DNA from: Bolinopsis microptera
Lineage: Eukaryota; Ctenophora; Tentaculata; Lobata; Bolinopsidae
Direction of reading: 5' to 3'
DNA: 64,000 nt
Assembly (NCBI RefSeq): GCF_026151205.1
Contig: NC_087077.1
Location: 3,224,001 to 3,288,000 of the forward strand
The position numbers and the translations under genes are program-made. The notes under the pieces are model-generated. The model saw only the letters and a program-made list of their open reading frames with translations. It searched no databases and was not told where the DNA came from. Shown piece by piece: positions 8,441 through 21,500 of the stretch; positions within the stretch are counted from its first letter, which is position 1; every line of letters begins with the position of its first letter.

Positions 8441-11400
8441 GAGACAGTTGGTATCCTGGTGGTGGACAATGTTCTAGAAGCTATGCGTATAGGCATGGAG
8501 ATAAACCAGCCTCAGAGGATCTCTGAAGCTAAGCTCCTGGGAGAACTGTATAACTATAGGATGATTGAGAGTAATAGTATTTTCAATTCTCTTTATCTTG
8601 TTATCTCCTTCGGAGCTCTTCCTGATGGTGGGTGTAAAAAAAATGTTTTTTTGAAGTTTGCTTGCGGTAAAAATCTCAAATTTATCTAATAATCTATTTA
8701 GTTAGATTTTTACCTAACTAAATAGATTATTAGATAAATTTGAGATTTTAAAGCTTTTCATACAAGTTACAACAACGTCTTCATGTTATGTATCTTGGGT
8801 TTGGACAGGATATTACCCGCTTAAAATATTTCCATCGCGTTACATAATACTCAATAAATGTATTAGATTTGTAGTGTTGTAATTAGGTTAAAAATATTAT
8901 TTTCTTATTAATATACCCATCGTTTAATTTTATAATTTAATTTAATTTTTTAAAGAATACCTGATCCTCTGAAACAATCCAGGAACGAACCCGATTGACC
9001 AGCCTGCTGACATGATAAGAAATAGAATAGTTATCACTATACTGGAGACTTGTGGGCAATATTTCGAGAAGGGGTCTCTTAAGAAGAAGTGTGATATCTT
9101 CTTACTTTTCTTCCAGGTGGAGCAGTCTTCTCAATTTATTATAATGTACCTCACACTTGTCGTTTCTTTATAAAGGAAAAAATATTTGCCTCAGGAGTAA
9201 TATTAAATTTATAATATTACTCCTGAGGCATATATTTTCACTTTCAGTGTCACCATTTTTCAAGGCCTAATATTGGTAGATTTGCCGCTAGTAAAGCTTG
9301 TTATTCGCTCTGTATTAAAGTATTAACATTATACCCTCGCCAGAAATACCTGTTTACGAAAGTACAGCCGCTCCCAATAGACGTGGAGTACAGCATACAG
9401 GATACTCTGGAAAGTATCCTACTTAACATTACCATGTACCCTTCTGTGGCTGAGGTGGATCTAGCTATTGCTGAGATATCTCCGCAACTGAAGAACCTTC
9501 TAGGTACCTGGTGAAGTGGTGATCCTTGTTTAGTTATATTGTTCTTTCTTTTACATAAGCCGCTATCAAAGTGTAGATAAATCCACCGTATCTGGGTTTT
9601 GGGACAAGATTGAGGTATACTTATTTATTCATATTTTGATTAAATATTTGACCAAAACCCATAATCATGGGTAGAGTGGACCGCTGCCAGTGTCTCTCTT
9701 TCCCAAACAAAAGGAAATGATATTAATTTGATTGACCGTTCTCAAATGCAAAATGATACCGAAAATGAAATCGGTCGCTCGCTTTTCCCATTCATTCACG
9801 GCTTACGAATTGTAATAAGTTTCGATTGATTAGGTACATCAATCAGATGCTGTAAAAATCTCTTTGGGTTGCGTTCGGGTCGATACCTAGTATTTCGGGG
9901 TAAGGGTGGTAGTTATTACTTATTGAATTAGCTGAAGTTTATTGAATCTTTATTGCCGAGTACAGCTGCCTTTGGGTAGTTCTTCTTAATCTATTACAAT
10001 TGTAAATGAATGGGAAAAGCGAGCGACCGATTTCATTTTCGGTATCATTTTGCATTTGAGAACGGTCAATCAAATTAATATCATTTCCTTTTGTTTGGGA
10101 AAGAGAGACACTGGCAGCGGTCCACTCTACCCATGATTATGGGTTTTGGTCAAATATCATCTCTTTTTGATTATAAATATAATGTCAGGGTACTTTATTT
10201 ATAAAGTCGAAATATAAACTGATATCTTCATTAATAAGGAGGAAGTTTCAACAATTTCGAAATTTTTCCTTTAAAAACATTTCCTTGTGTTTAGGTAAGC
10301 ATATCGGTCGATCACTGACTGAATATGCCACTTAATACTCATTCAAGTTGGCATTAAATTCATTTAAAATGACATTAAACTGTCGTGGCAAAGCAGAATT
10401 TGTTGGAAATCACGAATGAGCAAAATTCTCACCTTTCGCACGTGCAAACTTTGAGCGGACGTTGCGTGCGCATCCAATATTGAATCGCCGTAACTTTCTG
10501 CATGTAATTGTTTTATATATAGCTTGATAAGCATGCAAAGTTTCAAAGTATTTCAAGAAGAACTGTAATCACAACGGCACTCTAAAGTTGACAGAAAATG
10601 ACGAAAACAGCAATTTTCAGTGATTTTAGCAATTTTCTATCAATTTGGGCGTGTCCCCACGTGTGCAACTTTTCGATTTTTAACTTTAAAACTAGCCTAA
10701 TGCACAATTTATACCTATAGGAAGCAGAACTGAGCTCCACAACCCAAGGCATGGCCCAACACCAGAGAATACTAAATCGCAAAATTGACGTTTTTATAAA
10801 ATAATTCTTCAAAAAAGCACAAACTTCAATGACGAATATCTTTATGAAGGAGCAAGCTAGAAAAACTTTCCGGTAGATTTTCAGAATGCTTGAACAATTA
10901 TCTAAGGTAAAAATTTCCTCAGATTTTGAATACAATTACTTTTTAATGGTGTAAAATCATTTTTAAAAGTTATTACTTTGTCAAAAATCAAGTTTTAAAA
11001 ACGGTTAACTTGATGACGTCATCAAGGGGTGTTCATGACGTCAAATAATTTGTTTATACAATGTAAACTAAAGTGTAAACAATTATTTTCAAGACCTGTG
11101 GTCGGAAATGGCTGTATCTTTTATACTTTTGAATCTATGGACAATTAAATACAGGCTACAATTGACTGGCAAAGCGTCTATCCCTGAATATCACAGTGCT
11201 GGCAAGCACGAGCGGTGTCTTTATTGGGGGTATACTATGTACCCCCTTTACTATTGTACCCCCTTTACTATTATACCCCCTTTACTATTATAACCCCTTT
11301 GGTACTCGTCGGAAGCCTCTTTCGTGCACGCGAAGCGTGCACTCCGGCCGGAGGCGGCGGCCGAAGGCCGCCGCCTCCGGCAGGAGTTTTTCAGGCATTA

Positions 11401-14375
11401 AGACTCATCGGAAGTCGTTCAGCAGATTTATTTTTAGTTCAAAACATTCTAATTTGATGTCAAAGATGACAGGAATAAAAATAGTTATGTTGAGATTTTT
11501 AAGAAATTTGCATAAAATAGTAAAAATACTCGCCAGCACTGTTATACGAAATTCGGTAAAAAACCCAAAATCGCCATATTCAGGTGCCTTAAAAACCATG
11601 TTAAAATTGAGTTAGAGATCTGAAATTTTTCAGGGCGTCTAGACGTTGACCAAATCGACTGCAAAAAAAGTTTCAGGTTTCAGGAGCATCGGGAAGTGGG
11701 TTTTCTAGAACCCCTGTTTTACGATAGATTGTCGTGATACATATATACATATATATATATTCAGGGATAGACGCTTTGCCAGTCAATTGTAGCCTGTATT
11801 TAATTGTCCATAGATTCAAAAGTATAAAAGATACAGCCATTTCCGACCACAGGTCTTGCAAATAATTGTTTATACTTTAGTTTACATTGTATAAAAAAAT
11901 TATATGACGTCATAAACACCCCTTGATGACGTCATCAAGTTAACCGTTTTTAAAACTTGATTTTTGACAAAGTAATAACTTTTAAAATTAATTTTAAACC
12001 ATTAAGGAGTAATTTTATTCAAAATCTGAGGAAATTTTCATCTTAGATAATTGTTCAAGCATTCTGAAAATCTACCGAAAAGTTTTTCTAGCTTGCTCCT
12101 TCATAAAGATATTCGTCATTGAAGTTTGTGCTTTTTTGAAGAATTATTTTATAAAAACGTCAATTTTGCGATTTAGTATTCTCTGGTGTTGGGCCATGCC
12201 TTGGGTTGTGGAGCTCAGTTCTGCTTCCTATAGGTATAAATTGTGTCATAGGCTAGTTTTAAAGTTGAAAATCGAAAAGTTGCACACGTTGGGACACGCC
12301 CAAATTGATAGAAAATCGCTAAAATCACTGAAAATTGCTGTTTTCGTCATTTTCTGTCAACTTTAGAGTGCCGTTGTGATTACAGTTCTTCTTAAAATAC
12401 TTTGAAACTTTGCATGCTTATCAAGCTATATATAAAACAATTACATGCAAAAATTTACGGCGATTCAATATTGGATGCGCACGCAACGTCTGCTCAAAGT
12501 TTGCACGTGCGAAAGGTGAGAATTTTGCTCATTCGTGATTTCCAACAAATTCTGCTTTGCCACGACAGTTTAATGTCATTATATATGAATTTAATGCCAA
12601 CTTGAATGAGTATTAAGTGGCATATTCAGTCAGTGATCGACCGATATGCTTCCCTAAACACAAGGAAATGTTTTTAAAGGATAGATTTCGAAATCGTTGA
12701 AACTTCCTCCTTATTAATGAAGATATCAGTTTATATTTCGACTTTATAAAGTACCCTGACATTATAATCAAAAAGAGATGATATTTTACCAAAACCCATA
12801 ATCATGGGTAGAGTGGACCGCTGTCAGTGTCTCTCTTTCCCAAACAAAAGGAAATGATATTACTTTGATTGACCGTTCTCAAATGCAAAATGATACCGAG
12901 AATGAAATCGGTCGCTCGCTTTTCCCATTCATTTACAATTGTAATAGATTAAGAAAAACTACCCAAAGGCAGCTGTACTCGGCAATGAAGATTCAATAAA
13001 CTTCAGCTAATTCAATAAGTAATACTAATAACTACCACCCTTACCCCGAAATACTAGGTATCGACCCGAACGCAACCCAAAGAGATTTTTACAGCATCTG
13101 ATTGATGTAATCAATCGAAACTTATTACAATTCGTAAGCCGTGAATGAATGGGAAAAGCGAGCGACCGATTTCATTCTCGGTATCATTTTGCATTTGAGA
13201 ACGGTCAATCAAAGTAATATCATTTCCTTTTGTTTGGGAAAGAGAGACACTGACAGCGGTCCACTCTACCCATGATTATGGGTTTTGGTAAAATATATAT
13301 ATATATATGTTCGAATTATATATGTATATATATAGATATCACGACAATCTGTCGTAAAACAGGGGTTCTAGAAAACCCACTTCCCGATGTTCCTGAAACC
13401 TGAAACTTTTTTTGCAGTCGATTTGGTCAACGTCTAGACGCCTTGAAAAATTTCAGATCTCTAACTCGATTTTAACATGGTTTTTAAGGCACCTGAATAT
13501 GGCGATTTTGGGTTTTTTACCGAATTTCGTATAACAGTGCTGGCGAGTATTTTATGCAAATTTCTTAAAAATCTCAACATAACTATTTTTTATTCCTGTC
13601 ATCTTTGACATCAAATTAGAATGTTTTGAACTAAAAATAAATCTGCTGAACGACTTCCGATGAGTCTTAATGCCTGAAAAACTCCTGCCGGAGGCTGCGG
13701 CCTTCGGCCGCCGCCTCCTGCCGGAGGCCGGAGTGCACGCTTCGCGTGCACGAAAGAGGCTTGTAACGTGTACCAAAGGGGGTATAATAGTAAAACTAAA
13801 GGGGGTATAATAGTAAAGGGGGTACATAGTATACCCACAATAAATGCACCGGTCGTGCTTGCCAGCACTGTGATCATTGTAAACCACGCTAATTATTTAC
13901 AGGAAGTCAGGAAGACGCAGAAGAAACAGAAGAGGACAAGGATACAGAGACTGAAGACCAGGGACCAGGAGAAGAGACACCCGATGAGAACGAGGAGGAG
14001 CTCCAACTCAACAAGAAACTTGAGGTAAGGAATTTGGCGTATCGTGATAATATCTGTTACACAAAGCACTTTCTTGAGATTAAACTTTAAATTTTAATTG
14101 TGGATTATTTAACTGGGTATGAAAAATATCTTAACGTGTATAAACGACTCACAAGCTTTTGTAAATGTCAGGTTTACGGGTTATCAAACCGAGCGGTACC
14201 TGCGCCTATTCACAACAATTACCACTGCAGACAGTAAAGTGCGAGGAAGATGACGAGTTTATCGCAGAACTGGAGCGTATTATGACGTCAGAACTGACCG
14301 GTAGAAAGATAGACAGTACAGTTAACAAAGTAAACAGCAGTGACCTTGCCCTGCCTTTGAACAGGGGCTTCAAAG
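8441..14375 (+). CDS. UPF2: UPF2 (nonsense-mediated decay factor), C-terminal exons only
   Basis: Five exons join in phase: 8441-8627, 8983-9116, 9344-9503, 13903-14024 and 14231-14375. The first three encode part of the third MIF4G domain, with hallmark strings such as LLGELYNYRM, ILETCGQYFEKGS and PLPIDVEYSIQDTLES. The fourth encodes the acidic linker (EDAEETEEDKDTE). The fifth encodes the UPF1-binding helix region (CEEDDEFIAELERIM). In the known complex UPF2 bridges UPF1 and UPF3. The first two MIF4G domains and the extreme C-terminus were not found in the window. Compared with the familiar NQP-FNQRRIS motif, about four residues are missing after NQPQ. It may be a truncated duplicate, or upstream exons may lie outside the window with other elements nested in an intron. 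Confidence 0.8.
8670..8749. repeat. Perfect 36 bp hairpin palindrome
   Basis: Arms 8670-8705 and 8714-8749 are exact reverse complements around an 8-base loop (ATTTTTAC). It lies 42 bases after a UPF2 exon. Confidence 0.95.
9187..9230. repeat. Perfect 19 bp hairpin palindrome
   Basis: Arms 9187-9205 and 9212-9230 are exact reverse complements around the 6-base loop AATTTA, in a UPF2 intron. Confidence 0.95.
9647..10155. mobile_element. MITE-like unit, copy 1
   Basis: A 0.5 kb unit has terminal inverted repeats of about 145 bp beginning TTGACCAAAACCCATAATC. Its unique centre is about 0.2 kb. It forms the outer end of arm A and is probably non-autonomous. Confidence 0.85.
11192..11550. mobile_element. 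Short inverted-repeat insertion with GC-rich stem (B unit)
   Basis: The unit starts CAGTGCTGGCAAGC at 11194 and has GCCAGCACTG about 340 bp later, giving 10 bp inverted ends. It contains a GC-rich hairpin (GCGGCGGCCGAAGGCCGCCG near 11355) and several CCCCCTTTACTAT repeats. An inverted copy lies at about 13520-13872. A hAT-type MITE is possible, but no target-site duplication was seen. Confidence 0.5.
12785..13300. mobile_element. MITE-like unit, copy 2
   Basis: This has the same terminal inverted repeats as the unit at 9647. The centre is in the opposite orientation, as expected from its place in arm A'. Confidence 0.85.
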
Positions 14376-15542
14376 GTTTGTCACAGTGACCATTCAAGAT
14401 GTGCACAATTATATCAGCACTTCACTTAAACTTTAAACTTTAAAGTTTAACATCTTTCTTCTACTCCCATGATCATGATTTGTCTGTGACGTGTTGGCCA
14501 ACTCGATTTTTGTCTAATTCCCACGGTCCAAATAAGGTCCGATAAGGAAAGTCATATAACGGCCCACGGCCATTCAACTGGGCAACCTGAACCATGAGTG
14601 ATTAATTATCAATCCCTAATCCGTATAGGTGTCGTATCGATGAGATGCAGGGTCAGGCAGCGTAATGATGTTATTTATAGCAGCTGTAGTAATAAGTCAC
14701 ACTCTTTTCAAAGTCTAATTAAACTTATTTATAGCCACTAGTTTTATGAATTGTTGTATGTGTTAAAATTGATTTTATAGCAGTGAATGATTTAAGCAGA
14801 TAAATAGATAGTTTATCGGTTACCGATATTTTGGATACAGAAAAAAGGTGTGTTGTTAATTATTTAATTGCGGTCCTGAGTTTTGAATGATGGATGTGAT
14901 TTCTACTCCTGTATTGGAAACGGAATGAAATTATTCAATTACCTACAATAAATCAAACTTATAATTCATATGGAACCAGGCTGCAATTTTTAATTAGTTC
15001 AATGTAAACTGCAAAGGTCACACCGCAAGGCAATGTACTCACTTTTTTTTCTAATTCAGTAATGCTATTGCTTCTGTGGTTGCGCGGTGGGTGTGTGAGT
15101 GTGACAACTACATCTCAGCTGAACTAATAGTAATCGGTTTAATAAACTATTTTTACCTTTTTGGCAGGCCTAAGCTTCGTCATTAAATGGTACGCGGATA
15201 CGACTTGTAATGCTTCTTAAATAATGGCATCAAGAAAGCAGATTTGAGCCGGCCTTATTTTAAGTGCACTTCCAGTTTAGTTTACGTATGATATGAATTC
15301 CTAATCGTTTTTTTCCTTCGTTAGTTTCAGACGTGATCTATATTCTATATTTTTCTGCTAATAAAACTTAAATCATGATTTACAGAATGTTTTGTAGGCG
15401 ATCATGTGTTTTTGTATATGCTACATGCGGCTCAATACATTTTACTTCCATAGTATTATAAATTGGATTCGACAGTTTTAGAACAGTTTTAGAACGCTAG
15501 AATAATTCCATTTTAGCCGAGCTCAAGTATCCGATCACGTCG
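14376..15542. other. Intergenic region with a short MITE relic
   Basis: I searched by eye for the last UPF2 exon and found none. A phrase at 14525-14548 (CCAAATAAGGTCCGATAAGG) matches the ends of the TA-flanked element at 37747-38890. TTTTAG at about 15510-15515 could be an acceptor for a 5' UTR exon of the next gene. Confidence 0.5.
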
Positions 15543-18500
15543 ATGATAGGACTGCTACTTATCCAACTTCTGCTGCCCTGTGCCTACTCCTCAGTAAAGG
15601 TCACCACCTTTCCTCCCACTAGACCTGTTCGAAGAGTTTCCTCGCCCAAAGCAACTGTACCAGGTTTGAATGACACGAGGTTCTGGAACCAGTGGCGATT
15701 CAAAGAGAGGAGAGTAGCTTGGAGGATCTCTAATAAAATACACTATTTGAAAACACGTGTCCCCAATGAGTTCGTGTATTCGACAAAGGCCGGTGCTTTA
15801 TTAAGTGGTACATCCTTTATCGCCATTCCATTATAATTAATTTCAGAGCCGAAGGATGCAGAGCCAAAGGACTTAAAGAACTTCGAAGTGGATGCCCCGA
15901 CTCCTACACCAACGAAATATGCAGCTATCAGCAGTGCCCCTGTTGATGAAGTTGTACAGCCCGAGGTGGTGCAACCAACCGTGAGTACGAGAGAAAGCAT
16001 TTCCCCAAGATATTGTAGTCTGAGGACTGTATATTATACAACCATTTACATGTGACATGTTACCAATACCATTACGCTATATTACAATAATAATGTAATC
16101 TAGTGCAGTGGTATTTGCATGGTATGTGTTATTTTGCACAATGGACATTTTATAGATGTCTTGTTGAAGAAATATGTAGCATATCTAAATATTCTCTTCT
16201 GTAGTCGTCCCAGTCGACTGTAATATTGAAGAGAGGAGATGTAGGACAGATAGACTGTGATGGGTATCAAAGCGGCATGGTCTGGTACAAGAATGGTAAG
16301 CTTTACGCCTTTAAACGTAACATTTCGGATCGGTACTTGGAGTAAAACGCAAATATCCCAAATTCTTTTTATTTCAGTATTGAAGTGTTGTTTTTAACCA
16401 GGCTATCCCTATTTCTACAGGTCAATATATGGAGCAGTTCACCTCCAACCTGGTTACAATAAACGGTAGTGAACTCTCCTCTGCTGGACAGTACAAGTGT
16501 AGTGTTAATAACCACACTGCTACTTCTGATGTGTTTGTGGAGGGTTCGTACAATCAGCCTGCATCTTTTATCTTACATAGTTCTGAATTCAAACTTATAC
16601 TTAGGCTTGATTTAACTACATTGAATTGGGACTGTGTCATGTAATGGCGGAGTTTCACCTGGTCGAATTACACCAATTACTCAGAGTCAGAGCTATCTTT
16701 CAAATGTTGAAAACCACATTACTTTCATAGTCTTTCAACATTTCATTACGTGATAGGCGCTGCCAACCTCTTCAGGTTTGACTCCCTTATCAACTCCCCT
16801 ATCAAACGAGACGGGTGTTATTGTCATGAAGGTGTCAACAGGGGAGCCGTTCATGGTTCAAGTGGTAGTCGATGTGGTCCCTATCAATAGCTTAAACATC
16901 AAGGTACGTTCCAAAAAGAAATCGGTAATAAGTCATTTGTCTCCATGCAGCCATTATGAATAGATATTAGATAACCCGTTAATTATGAACTATCAGTATC
17001 GCAATGCAGTAAATTAGAAAATAAAGGACAGAATTGATGAATCTGTAATCACGAGCTTGCCAATTCAGGTAACGTTTAAAAGAGTAGTGGACGATATGAC
17101 TTTGGAGATCGAAGAAGTAATCGATATCCTAGCACTGACTAAAAAGAAGAAGAATGTTTTGAGCTATGACAAGCAGTCCTCTTTATGGGGCAGAGATAAT
17201 GGTACGTATGAAATTTAAACAAATTTATGAACTCCAATCTCAATGATCAAATCGAAAATAAACGCCTAAGTTCTAAGTTTTTTCTTACTGCGATTGAATT
17301 TTTAAATACTCCTAATTTTCGTAGGTTATTACACTTTTGAGATCCAGTACGGAGAAGCCCGGCACTCTATCTCGTTCAGAGTTCAGGTGCTGGAAACACC
17401 ACAGATTTCAGAGTTCACTCCGTTACCGGGCTATGTTATGGTAAGTTTGTTTGTTTGGGGTAGTTATCGTATTAGAGTATTAGTAATCGCAGAATTAACA
17501 AAACTGCCACCGACCATGTTATTGTCAGTAATGCATGTCTAGATAGTTGTATTTGCAGCTATTCGCTCATCCATTGATAATCAATCTCATTAAACTATAT
17601 AAAAAATAAGTATAAAGAATAAGGAAAAGGAACGGGAATGAAGCCAATACCAGAAGTGAAACCCCACCAAAGAATAATTGATCCTTAGGTAGACCTGGTG
17701 AAATAAAGTAACTGAACTGTAAGTTTAAGAAAAGACGGAAGGAATAAAGGAGAGAGGAAATAATGTTATGTGAACATCATCAGCAGATGACTTGGCACAC
17801 CGGTTTCGGGGGTTTAATACCTGTACCGGTTTAATGTGCCAAGACCCCCTAGCAATCACTCGTCAGTGATCACCTGTTCACGTTAAATGTGATGTCAAGG
17901 ATGTCGCTGACATCAAGTATACTGTATTTGTACAGAATACTAGGTCGGTCTTTCAGAAGCTTTCTGAATTTACTCTTCAGGAGTCTGTCATTATAACATC
18001 TTGAAAGAAGTGTCCTATAAAGGGTGTTGGTAGAACACAGAAAAGAATCAAGGTCAGAGATAATGGAAGAGTAACGAAGGACCTGACCGTAAAAACATTA
18101 TAACCAACAGAAGAGGAAATATTACTGTTAGGAAAGGGTGTACATGACCACAGGAAAGTTGAAGTCATCAAGTTTGTTGTAAAGCTTGGTGGCGACGTTG
18201 TCCGGAGTTATTCATCGAGATGTTGATGTCGAGATAGTTTACGGACTTATTGTCGTCACCACTCCTCTCCAAAGGCAGGTCAGGTGTTAAAATGGGACCT
18301 GATTAGGTTAGAGAAATGCAAATAGTTTCATGGTGTTGAGGGTCGTCCGACATATCTGCAGTTTCTTGAGAGGAGCTTAGCGAGACCGAACTTCTTTTCT
18401 TTGATTAGAGCGTGTCATGTAGTTGAATTCACACTTCCCTAGCGGAAAGATCAGCGAACTGGCTACTAGAATTCCCTCCCATGGAATGCCCTTTCGTTTG

Positions 18501-21500
18501 TCTTAAAATCTGATCCCCAAAACAAACAAAAGTGTTAAAACAGAATAAATGTAATAGCTGTTTTTGAGTTTATCAGCAGAAAAACATAAGTATCCGTTTA
18601 TTCCTTTTTAGAGAAAAAATTGTTGTTTCTATACAGAGAAACACAAATAAATTTATTCGTATTACTAAAGAGGAGATCTATTAGCTCGAAAAGCAGGTGA
18701 CATGTACAACCTGAAGGTCTAGATTGGTATACAGAGTGGTAAAGGTCGTATACCTGCATATTAAAAATCTCTAGTCTAGGGCAGGCCTTTCCAGGAACTG
18801 GTTTTAGAGCTGTAATGCTCCAGTCGCAGTTAATTCCAGTATTGTTGTAGATAGAGTTGCAGTATTTGGAAAAGTATTCTTTTAAAACTTTTAAAGCTTT
18901 GTTGACTACAACTGATATCTGCTTAGTGGTACATTTCTGGCCCCAGCTATAAATCTAGACTTATAAGGATTCTTGTGAAGTTTAGGAATCCAAAAGATTC
19001 TCGGTAGACAAAGGTTGTCCTCAGAAACACGATATTAAAGTTATCTTAATGAAGTTCACATGTTCCTGAATAATATTCATCCTCTACAGAGTTAACCGGT
19101 TGATAAGTAGAATTGCCATGACACTCTAGAGAAGTGAGATCGTAAGCCAAGTTCGTTGAGAAGGGTTTAAAAGATAAAACTTCTTGCAGACAAAACATAA
19201 TTATTTGAAGCTTTATCTACGGAGCAAATAATAAAAGAAGATGAAAGGACTGGTCGAGATAAGATTTAACATCATCCTCGTTGTAGAATGGAATTGTAGG
19301 GAGTGAAGTTATTAGGGGAGGAGGAGAGGAAGTTAAGGCGATTGGTGAAGATCCGGGAGGACCTCATCTTTCCAATCCTGGAATTCCAAACATGAAAGTC
19401 CATGTTTCCTAGCCATACGGGTGGCGAAGTTGGCTGAACACTCGTTGAGGCTCTCCAAGATTTGCTCGTTGAGGCTCTCCAAGATTTGCTCAAGACTGAT
19501 TGCCAATTACTGGTTTATTATCGGAAACCGCGGTAATTATAATTGACTTATTTGGCTCAGTAGCTATCTCTAGAATTAGATTAAAACATAGCCCAACCTA
19601 CCTAGGCGTGGCATGTTTGGGCTATATGTTTTAAAGGTGACCTTGTTCAGCATTAACACATGCAGGTTAATGACACGGTGACGATAGAGAGTAAAGTAAC
19701 TGGTCACCCAGTGCCAGTTCTAAAATGGTATCATCGGAGGTGCTGTTTTGATAATACTCTTGTTGATATCTCCGTAAGTAGAAAGTCTCCGTAAGTAACA
19801 ACTCTCTGTAGAGCAGCTGTAAATCATTTCAACTCAACAAGCTATGTTCATATAATTTTTCATCACAAAAACTGTCTGATTTTTCAGAAAAAATGACTTT
19901 TCCACAAATGATACTTTTAGCCCCTTTTGTATACAGAATTAAATTCTAAGATCACTTGACCAGTCATGTGGTCCTGGTTGAGTGTTGATAACCATGTTTT
20001 TATAGGAAGAGATCTCATCGGAGGAGTCCTCAGGACTGTACAAGATCGATGGCCAGAATCTTATTCTACCAGCTTCTGATGGTATCCATTTTCCAATATT
20101 AAGCTTAACATTTTGTAGAAACACCGTAACAAAGAAATGGGGGAACTGTTATCGGACTTATTGCGCAAGTTTTATAATATACCCAAAATCATATTCTGTA
20201 TTAACCTTGTTATAGAATTCATAGTTGATGCTGTCAGTTAAATTCTAACAGGTTTCTGGCGATGAATAAGCATAATACGTAATATTGTGTTAATAAGATA
20301 AAGTTGTAGTATTTAACTGAAATCACGACATACCCCTAAGATTTAAGGCAATCGTTTAATTAAAGCTCATCCTAGAGTCAAGAGATGCTGAATGGGACTT
20401 ACTGGTTTGAAGTTCACCAAGAAACGACAACAAACTTGACCCTAGTGTCCCCCAATACAGAATACATCATAAAGGTAAAAATTGATGGTTACCTCTCTTT
20501 AAAAATAAATAATAACTATTTTTACATTTTTTTGTTTAACTTTAATGAATTTTGAAATGTACATTTAAAAAATAACACCTCCCCAGGGTTGGGGAATAGA
20601 CGTAGAGACACCCAACACAACAATATACGAAAATATGGGAGAGTTCAAGCTGTCGTGTCTTGTGAACAGTACTGGAAAACTGGGAAAATATAAGCTGAGT
20701 GAGTTGACTTTAAAATAAATTTTACGGCCAAACCTCAAAATAAATCCACCTCTACCAGATCTTTTTGGTAAAGCTTACCCTTCTTATAAAACTTGTTAAA
20801 TAGTCGAACACTGAATGCCAAACTAAATCTGAACGTTTAACAGCTTCATTTTTCAGAGATCATGTTAGATGGAGAAGTACTAACCTCAATTCCAAATCTT
20901 AGTAACTTAAACGAATCAGTTATTTATCGCGTGAGTACTGCATACAAATAAAAACTGAATATTGGCCAGAAATAATTTTAATACCCTCCGGGTAACATCC
21001 TTGCCACTATGAACTGAAAAATAACAAGTCTGTTTTAATTATATATTAAAGAATCTGATCAGTTATTACAACTTTTGATCAGAACTCCAATATTTAACTG
21101 AGATCACCTACCGAAATAATTTACATCGGTTCTTCGAGTTTGCTGGCACTAAACTGAATTAGCATCAATATAACCGTACTCTCTACAGTGGCAAGCGAGC
21201 TCTAAGAAGTTCAGGGCTCCACTACTTCGTGCACTTCCACTTACTGCCAGTAAAAAAGTTCGGGTAATTACTGGATATCTTGCCAGCTTGAGCTGATTTA
21301 GCTTATCCATCCTACTTGCGTTATGGAACAAAGCACGGCACATAAAAATACTAAAAGATATGAGATGTTGAATCTTTAAATTTATGGTTGGCAGTGGTCC
21401 TCTATCTTTCTGAATCATGGGTTCCTCACCATTATCGAAACGAATTAATCAACCTCCTTGCAGTGTTACTTTAGTGCAAAAGCATAAGTTAGCAAAGATA

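Larger units (their letters stand above)
9647..13872. mobile_element. Nested inverted-repeat (fold-back) element in a UPF2 intron
   Basis: The layout is A-B-A'-B'. A (9647-11191) is repeated in inverted form at 11757-13300. B (11192 to about 11750) is repeated in inverted form at about 13330-13872. A and A' differ by scattered substitutions and small indels over 1.5 kb. The outer 500 bp of A is itself a MITE-like unit. B and the outer end of B' begin CACAGTGCTGGCAAGCAC. I see no transposase. The mirrored short frames inside the arms exist only because the arms are copies. Confidence 0.9.

Noticed and set aside
11196-11615. Possible small basic protein across the B unit
   Set aside because: The frame covers a GC-rich hairpin and CCCCCTTTACTAT repeats; the inverted copy near 13.6-13.9 kb has a different frame structure.
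10364-12605. Pairs of similar short frames (10364-10935 minus, 12136-12605 plus)
   Set aside because: They lie in mirrored arms of one inverted repeat and match only because the arms do; no protein motif is seen.
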